Origin: Candidatus Polarisedimenticola svalbardensis
Lineage (GTDB): Bacteria; Acidobacteriota; Polarisedimenticolia; Polarisedimenticolales; Polarisedimenticolaceae
DNA length: 35,739 nucleotides
Direction of reading: 5' to 3'
NCBI GenBank assembly: GCA_014764515.1
Contig: JACXWD010000032.1
Location: 1-35,739 of the forward strand
Each line of letters starts with the position of its first letter. Position 1 is the first letter of the stretch. A program made the position numbers and the translations under genes. Positions 33,151 through 35,739 of the stretch are shown here, in pieces. Under the pieces are notes generated by a model, which saw only the letters and a list, made by a program, of their open reading frames with translations, did no database searches and had not been told where the DNA came from.

Positions 33151-34463
33151 ATCGAGTGCACCTTCTTTCGGCCCACCTTGACGGACCGGGTCGCATTGCG
33201 GGTATCCAGAACGACACGGGAATGCTTCACAACTTCATCATAGTCGAACGAAGAATGGTCGGTGATGATGATCACCAGGTCGGATTCCTTGAAGGTGGCC
33301 GGCGTAAACGGCTTGCCGCGCTTCACCGTACCGTCTTCCATCCTCAACGTTTTGTTGTACGGGTCGTGGAACTGGACCCGTGCTCCCCGCTCGTGAAGGA
33401 TCTGAAGCACGTCAAGCGCCGGCGACTCCCGCAGATCCCCGGTGTCTCTTTTGTACGCCGCGCCCAGGATCAGTATTTTAGAGCCCTTGACGCTCTTGGT
33501 GCAGTCGTTCAGCAGCTCGGTAGCCCGCCGCACCACAAGTTCCGGCATGGCGCCGTTGATTTCAGAAGCCAGTTCGATGAACCGGGCCGAATAGTTCAGG
33601 GTCTTCAGTTTCCACGACAGGTAGTGGGGATCCAGCGGTATGCAGTGCCCGCCAATGCCCGGTCCCGGATAGAACTTCATGAACCCGAACGGCTTGGTCG
33701 CAGCGCCGTCGATCACTTCCCAGACATCCAGTTTCAACTTCTCGCACATCATCGCGATCTCGTTCACCAGCCCGATGTTCACGGCCCGGAACGTGTTCTC
33801 CAGGAGCTTGATCATCTCGGCTGTCTGGGTCGAACTGACGGTATGGACTGAGGCGATCGCCTTCTCGTAGAAAAATTTCGCAGCCCGGGTGCAGCGCGGC
33901 GTGGTGCCGCCTACGACCTTCGGCGTATTCTTGGTGTCGTAGACCTTGTTCCCGGGGTCGACCCGCTCCGGTGAGAACGCCAGGAAGAAATCCTTCCCTG
34001 CCTTGAGCCCGCCGGCTTCAAGGCGCGGCCTCATGATCTCCTCGGTGGTGCCTGGGTAGGTCGTGGATTCCAGAACAATCAGTTGGCCGGGACGCACTTC
34101 CCGGGCGATCTGGTCCACCGCCGAGACGATGTAGGAAATATCCGGGTCCCGGGTCTTCCGAAGCGGTGTGGGAACGGCAATGAATATCGCATCCTGCCGG
34201 CCGCAGCCCTTGTAATTGGACCGGGCGGAGAATCTCCCGGCTTCCACCATCTCCTTGACCATGGACGACGGCACGTCCTCGATATGGGAACGGCCCTTGT
34301 TCAGTCCGTCGACCTTTTTCTGGTCCACGTCTACGCCGACAACCTTGAACCCGGCGTGGGCGAACTCCATGGCCAGGGGCAACCCGACGTAGCCAAGGCC
34401 AATGATTCCGACCCGCGCTTTCCCGGAAGCGACCTTTTCTTTAAGTATTTCAAGCTGAGCCAT
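33147..34463 (-). CDS. WbpA/WecC-type UDP-N-acetylhexosamine 6-dehydrogenase
   Basis: A 438-residue nucleotide-sugar dehydrogenase. It carries GIIGLGYVGLPLAMEFA, IAVPTPLRKTRDPDISYI, ESTTYPGTTEEIMRP, AFSPERVDPGN, the central ENTFRAVNIGLVNEIAMMC and the catalytic cysteine in GPGIGGHCIPLDPHYLSW. SPERVDPG and GGHCIPxDPxYL are typical of enzymes that oxidise UDP-GlcNAc (WbpA) or related amino sugars, not UDP-glucose, so this is not a second Ugd. The frame is open to 34532, but the ATG at 34463 has AAGGA six bases upstream and matches the usual family length (about 436). It is the first gene of the leftward polysaccharide series. Confidence 0.92.
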   Translation of the reverse strand: MAQLEILKEKVASGKARVGIIGLGYVGLPLAMEFAHAGFKVVGVDVDQKKVDGLNKGRSHIEDVPSSMVKEMVEAGRFSARSNYKGCGRQDAIFIAVPTPLRKTRDPDISYIVSAVDQIAREVRPGQLIVLESTTYPGTTEEIMRPRLEAGGLKAGKDFFLAFSPERVDPGNKVYDTKNTPKVVGGTTPRCTRAAKFFYEKAIASVHTVSSTQTAEMIKLLENTFRAVNIGLVNEIAMMCEKLKLDVWEVIDGAATKPFGFMKFYPGPGIGGHCIPLDPHYLSWKLKTLNYSARFIELASEINGAMPELVVRRATELLNDCTKSVKGSKILILGAAYKRDTGDLRESPALDVLQILHERGARVQFHDPYNKTLRMEDGTVKRGKPFTPATFKESDLVIIITDHSSFDYDEVVKHSRVVLDTRNATRSVKVGRKKVHSI

Positions 34464-34530
34464 ACATTTTCCTTTTGCGTGCCGATCAGACATGACGGAG
34501 GGGGAGATTGTGCTTCCCCTGGAGTGGAGC

Positions 34531-34560
34531 AATATAATGCTGCGACCCTGGCTTTTTCAA
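34531..34560 (-). promoter_or_regulatory. Candidate sigma-70-type promoter for the polysaccharide precursor operon
   Basis: On the minus strand, TTGAAA (34560-34555) and TATATT (34536-34531) match consensus at 5 of 6 positions each, with an 18-base spacer. It lies in the 101-base gap between the MCE gene and the WbpA-type gene, about 68 bases before that ATG. It is the best promoter match seen in the window and probably drives the series from the dehydrogenase to the TPR gene. Confidence 0.55.
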
Positions 34561-34564
34561 CGAA

Positions 34565-35695
34565 CTACTCTTCAGACAACTTTTCCAGCTGCTCGGTGGA
34601 CAACTTGATGCCCTTTTTCTGGTAGTGGCGCATCAGCCAGCGGGCGAATTTGCTGTCGTTGGTCCCTGCCGCCACATCCTCCAGTCCGTCGTGGAGTGTA
34701 CGTTCGTTAATCAGGGCGCCCAACGTGCCCTCACCCTGGTCGATCTTGCGGGTGATCTCGGACAGGTTGTGAAGGGTCGCTCCCAGGTCGTCGGCCAGGG
34801 CGTTGGAGTATTCGGGGTCGTTGATCAGTCTGCCGAGGAGACCGTCCGGTTTTTCCAGTCGCCCTGCGATGGCCGCCAGCGATTCGGAGGCGGCACGGAG
34901 GGATTCTATGGTCTGCTCGGCGGCGCCGTTCTCCTCAAGGAGCGGCCCCAGGGCGCCGTCTCCCCGTTCCAGCTTCTCGACGAAGGCGGCCAGGGCCCCC
35001 AGGGTCCTGGAAAGGTCGTCCACCCTGCCGGCGAACTCCTGGTCCGACAGCACCCTGCCGAGGAATCCCCTGCCGGCACGCAGCTCACCGGTGATCGCTT
35101 CCAGGTTCTCCAGGGCTCCATGCAGCCGGGCCAGGCCCTCCTTGCCGAACTCGGGATTCTGGATCATCTCTCCCAGCATGCCCTCACCCTTTTCCAGGGG
35201 CTCGAGGATCTTGCTCAGGGCCACGGTGATGTCGCCCAGGTTCTCGGCGATGTACGCTCCCTGCTCGAAGAACTCGGTCTCCTGCAGAACAGGGATTTCG
35301 GCACCTGCCGCAAGGGCCGGAAGTTCCGGATCGCCGGCTGAAAGGTCGACGAACTTCTCTCCGGACAACAGCTGCAGGTATCTCAGGGCGGCGGCGGTGT
35401 CCTGTCGCACCCGGCCTGCGTATTCCTTGCGCACACCGATACCGACCTTGACACCCCGGGCTGCCGGGTCGGTAGGAACCCGGATTCCCGTAACGGAGCC
35501 GACCTGAACACCGTCCAGTTTCACCGGGGAGCCGACGATCAGCCCTTCCGCGTTGGGGAAACCGACGGTGTACGGGACTGTCTTGAACAGCAGGGACGAC
35601 TGTTCTCCAACCGTCATCACCGCCACTGCCAATATCAGGAGCGCCAGGGCTCCGATGGTGCCGACCATGAGGTCGCCGCCAGGTCGCTTAGCCAT
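34565..35695 (-). CDS. MCE/MlaD-family lipid transport protein with C-terminal repeats
   Basis: A 376-residue protein anchored by one N-terminal helix (MVGTIGALALLILAVAVMTV), followed by the MCE domain at about residues 38-117 (VPYTVGFPNAEGLIVGSPVKLDGVQVG and LLSGEKFVDLS). MlaD-type proteins form periplasmic hexamers that carry phospholipids between the inner and outer membranes with an ABC permease and ATPase. From about residue 165 the protein carries five units of 37-38 residues with a G-x-G-x-LG-x-LI core (cores start at 170, 208, 245, 283 and 321). These probably form a long helical, needle-like extension. The ATG follows GGGAGGGT and overlaps the upstream gene by eight bases. Confidence 0.92.
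   Translation of the reverse strand: MAKRPGGDLMVGTIGALALLILAVAVMTVGEQSSLLFKTVPYTVGFPNAEGLIVGSPVKLDGVQVGSVTGIRVPTDPAARGVKVGIGVRKEYAGRVRQDTAAALRYLQLLSGEKFVDLSAGDPELPALAAGAEIPVLQETEFFEQGAYIAENLGDITVALSKILEPLEKGEGMLGEMIQNPEFGKEGLARLHGALENLEAITGELRAGRGFLGRVLSDQEFAGRVDDLSRTLGALAAFVEKLERGDGALGPLLEENGAAEQTIESLRAASESLAAIAGRLEKPDGLLGRLINDPEYSNALADDLGATLHNLSEITRKIDQGEGTLGALINERTLHDGLEDVAAGTNDSKFARWLMRHYQKKGIKLSTEQLEKLSEE
34694..35203 (-). repeat. Five coding repeats of about 38 residues in the MCE protein
   Basis: The cores read GEGMLGEMI, GRGFLGRVL, GDGALGPLL, PDGLLGRLI and GEGTLGALI. They are spaced 38, 37, 38 and 38 residues apart, each followed by an amphipathic helix with an L-x2-L-x3-I-like pattern. 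The DNA is diverged, so the repeats are old and maintained at protein level. Confidence 0.8.
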
Positions 35696-35739
35696 ACCCT
35701 CCCCCTTCGAGAAACCCTTTCAGGATCGGTTCATCCGTA
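35688..35739 (-). CDS. C-terminal end of an upstream gene, probably the Mla-type ABC ATPase
   Basis: Only the last 16 codons are in the window. They read TDEPILKGFLEGGGYG before a TAA stop that lies inside the first codons of the MCE gene (eight-base overlap). The pattern aspartate, acidic residue, proline, then hydrophobic residues and F-L-x-G resembles the C-terminus of MlaF-type ATPases, which often precede MCE genes. The identity is inferred from this short tail and the context. Confidence 0.45.
   Translation of the reverse strand, partial: TDEPILKGFLEGGGYG

Noticed and set aside
30866-34463. Ugd and the WbpA-type dehydrogenase as a gene duplication
   Set aside because: They share the superfamily fold but differ in signature motifs (GGSCFPKDT versus GGHCIPLDP; NPEFLREG versus SPERVDPG), so they belong to separate old branches with different substrates.
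34507-34523. Possible terminator hairpin after the MCE gene (GGGGA with TCCCC)
   Set aside because: The stem is only about five pairs, the arms are in a purine/pyrimidine-rich run and no T-tract follows.
1-35739. CRISPR arrays, tRNA genes, insertion sequences or phage remnants
   Set aside because: No spaced direct repeats, cloverleaf-like segments, transposase motifs or terminal inverted repeats were seen; nearly all DNA is occupied by ordinary genes.

Overview
The window reads as one GC-rich chromosomal segment from a Gram-negative (diderm) bacterium. Lipid A synthesis (lpxB), a Wza-type outer-membrane export protein, a beta-barrel protein and an MCE/MlaD lipid-transport protein all imply an outer membrane. 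The mix of a bacterial kynurenine operon, a fused aroDE gene and a yicC-gmk-rpoZ-coaBC block suits a lineage outside the well-studied enterics, perhaps a deltaproteobacterium-like or FCB-group organism. That placement is inference only. Coding density is very high: 35 genes, all on the minus strand except one, and the largest gap is 190 bp (24401-24590). No tRNA, rRNA, CRISPR array, insertion sequence or phage gene was seen, and no stretch over 300 bases lacks a gene.

Region 1 (1-7211, leftward) holds a tryptophan catabolic operon. In transcription order it runs: a TrpG/PabA-type amidotransferase, 3-hydroxyanthranilate dioxygenase, ACMS decarboxylase, kynureninase, kynurenine monooxygenase, tryptophan 2,3-dioxygenase, kynurenine formamidase and a RidA-family 2-aminomuconate deaminase. 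A truncated polysaccharide flippase gene follows only 9 bp later at the left edge. Together the enzymes would take L-tryptophan through kynurenine and 3-hydroxyanthranilate to 2-aminomuconate semialdehyde and, after one oxidation not encoded here, deaminate 2-aminomuconate. The decarboxylase points to catabolism rather than NAD synthesis alone.

Region 2 (7215-17201, leftward) is a housekeeping block: an LPLAT/DUF374 acyltransferase, lpxB, yicC, gmk, rpoZ, coaBC, a family 4 uracil-DNA glycosylase, priA, a fused aroDE and an unknown lipoprotein. A promoter-like element lies in front of yicC.

Region 3 (17278-34463) is an exopolysaccharide/O-antigen locus. A lone plus-strand UDP-glucuronate decarboxylase faces a long leftward series: a WbpA-type UDP-sugar dehydrogenase, UDP-glucuronate 4-epimerase, UDP-glucose dehydrogenase, a UDP-hexose epimerase, a mannose-1-phosphate guanylyltransferase, an O-antigen ligase-like protein, a TPR protein, a Wzy-like polymerase, a WecA-type initiating transferase, a beta-barrel protein, a Wza-like exporter, a Wzc-like co-polymerase/tyrosine kinase and a small exported protein. 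Precursor supply, initiation, polymerisation and export are present, but no ordinary glycosyltransferase is in the window.

Region 4 (34565-35739) is the end of an Mla-type lipid transport operon: an MCE-domain protein with five regular repeats of about 38 residues, preceded by what looks like the last codons of its ATPase partner.

Translational coupling is a strong theme. Many junctions share four bases (ATGA, GTGA or TTGA), and TTG or GTG starts are frequent.
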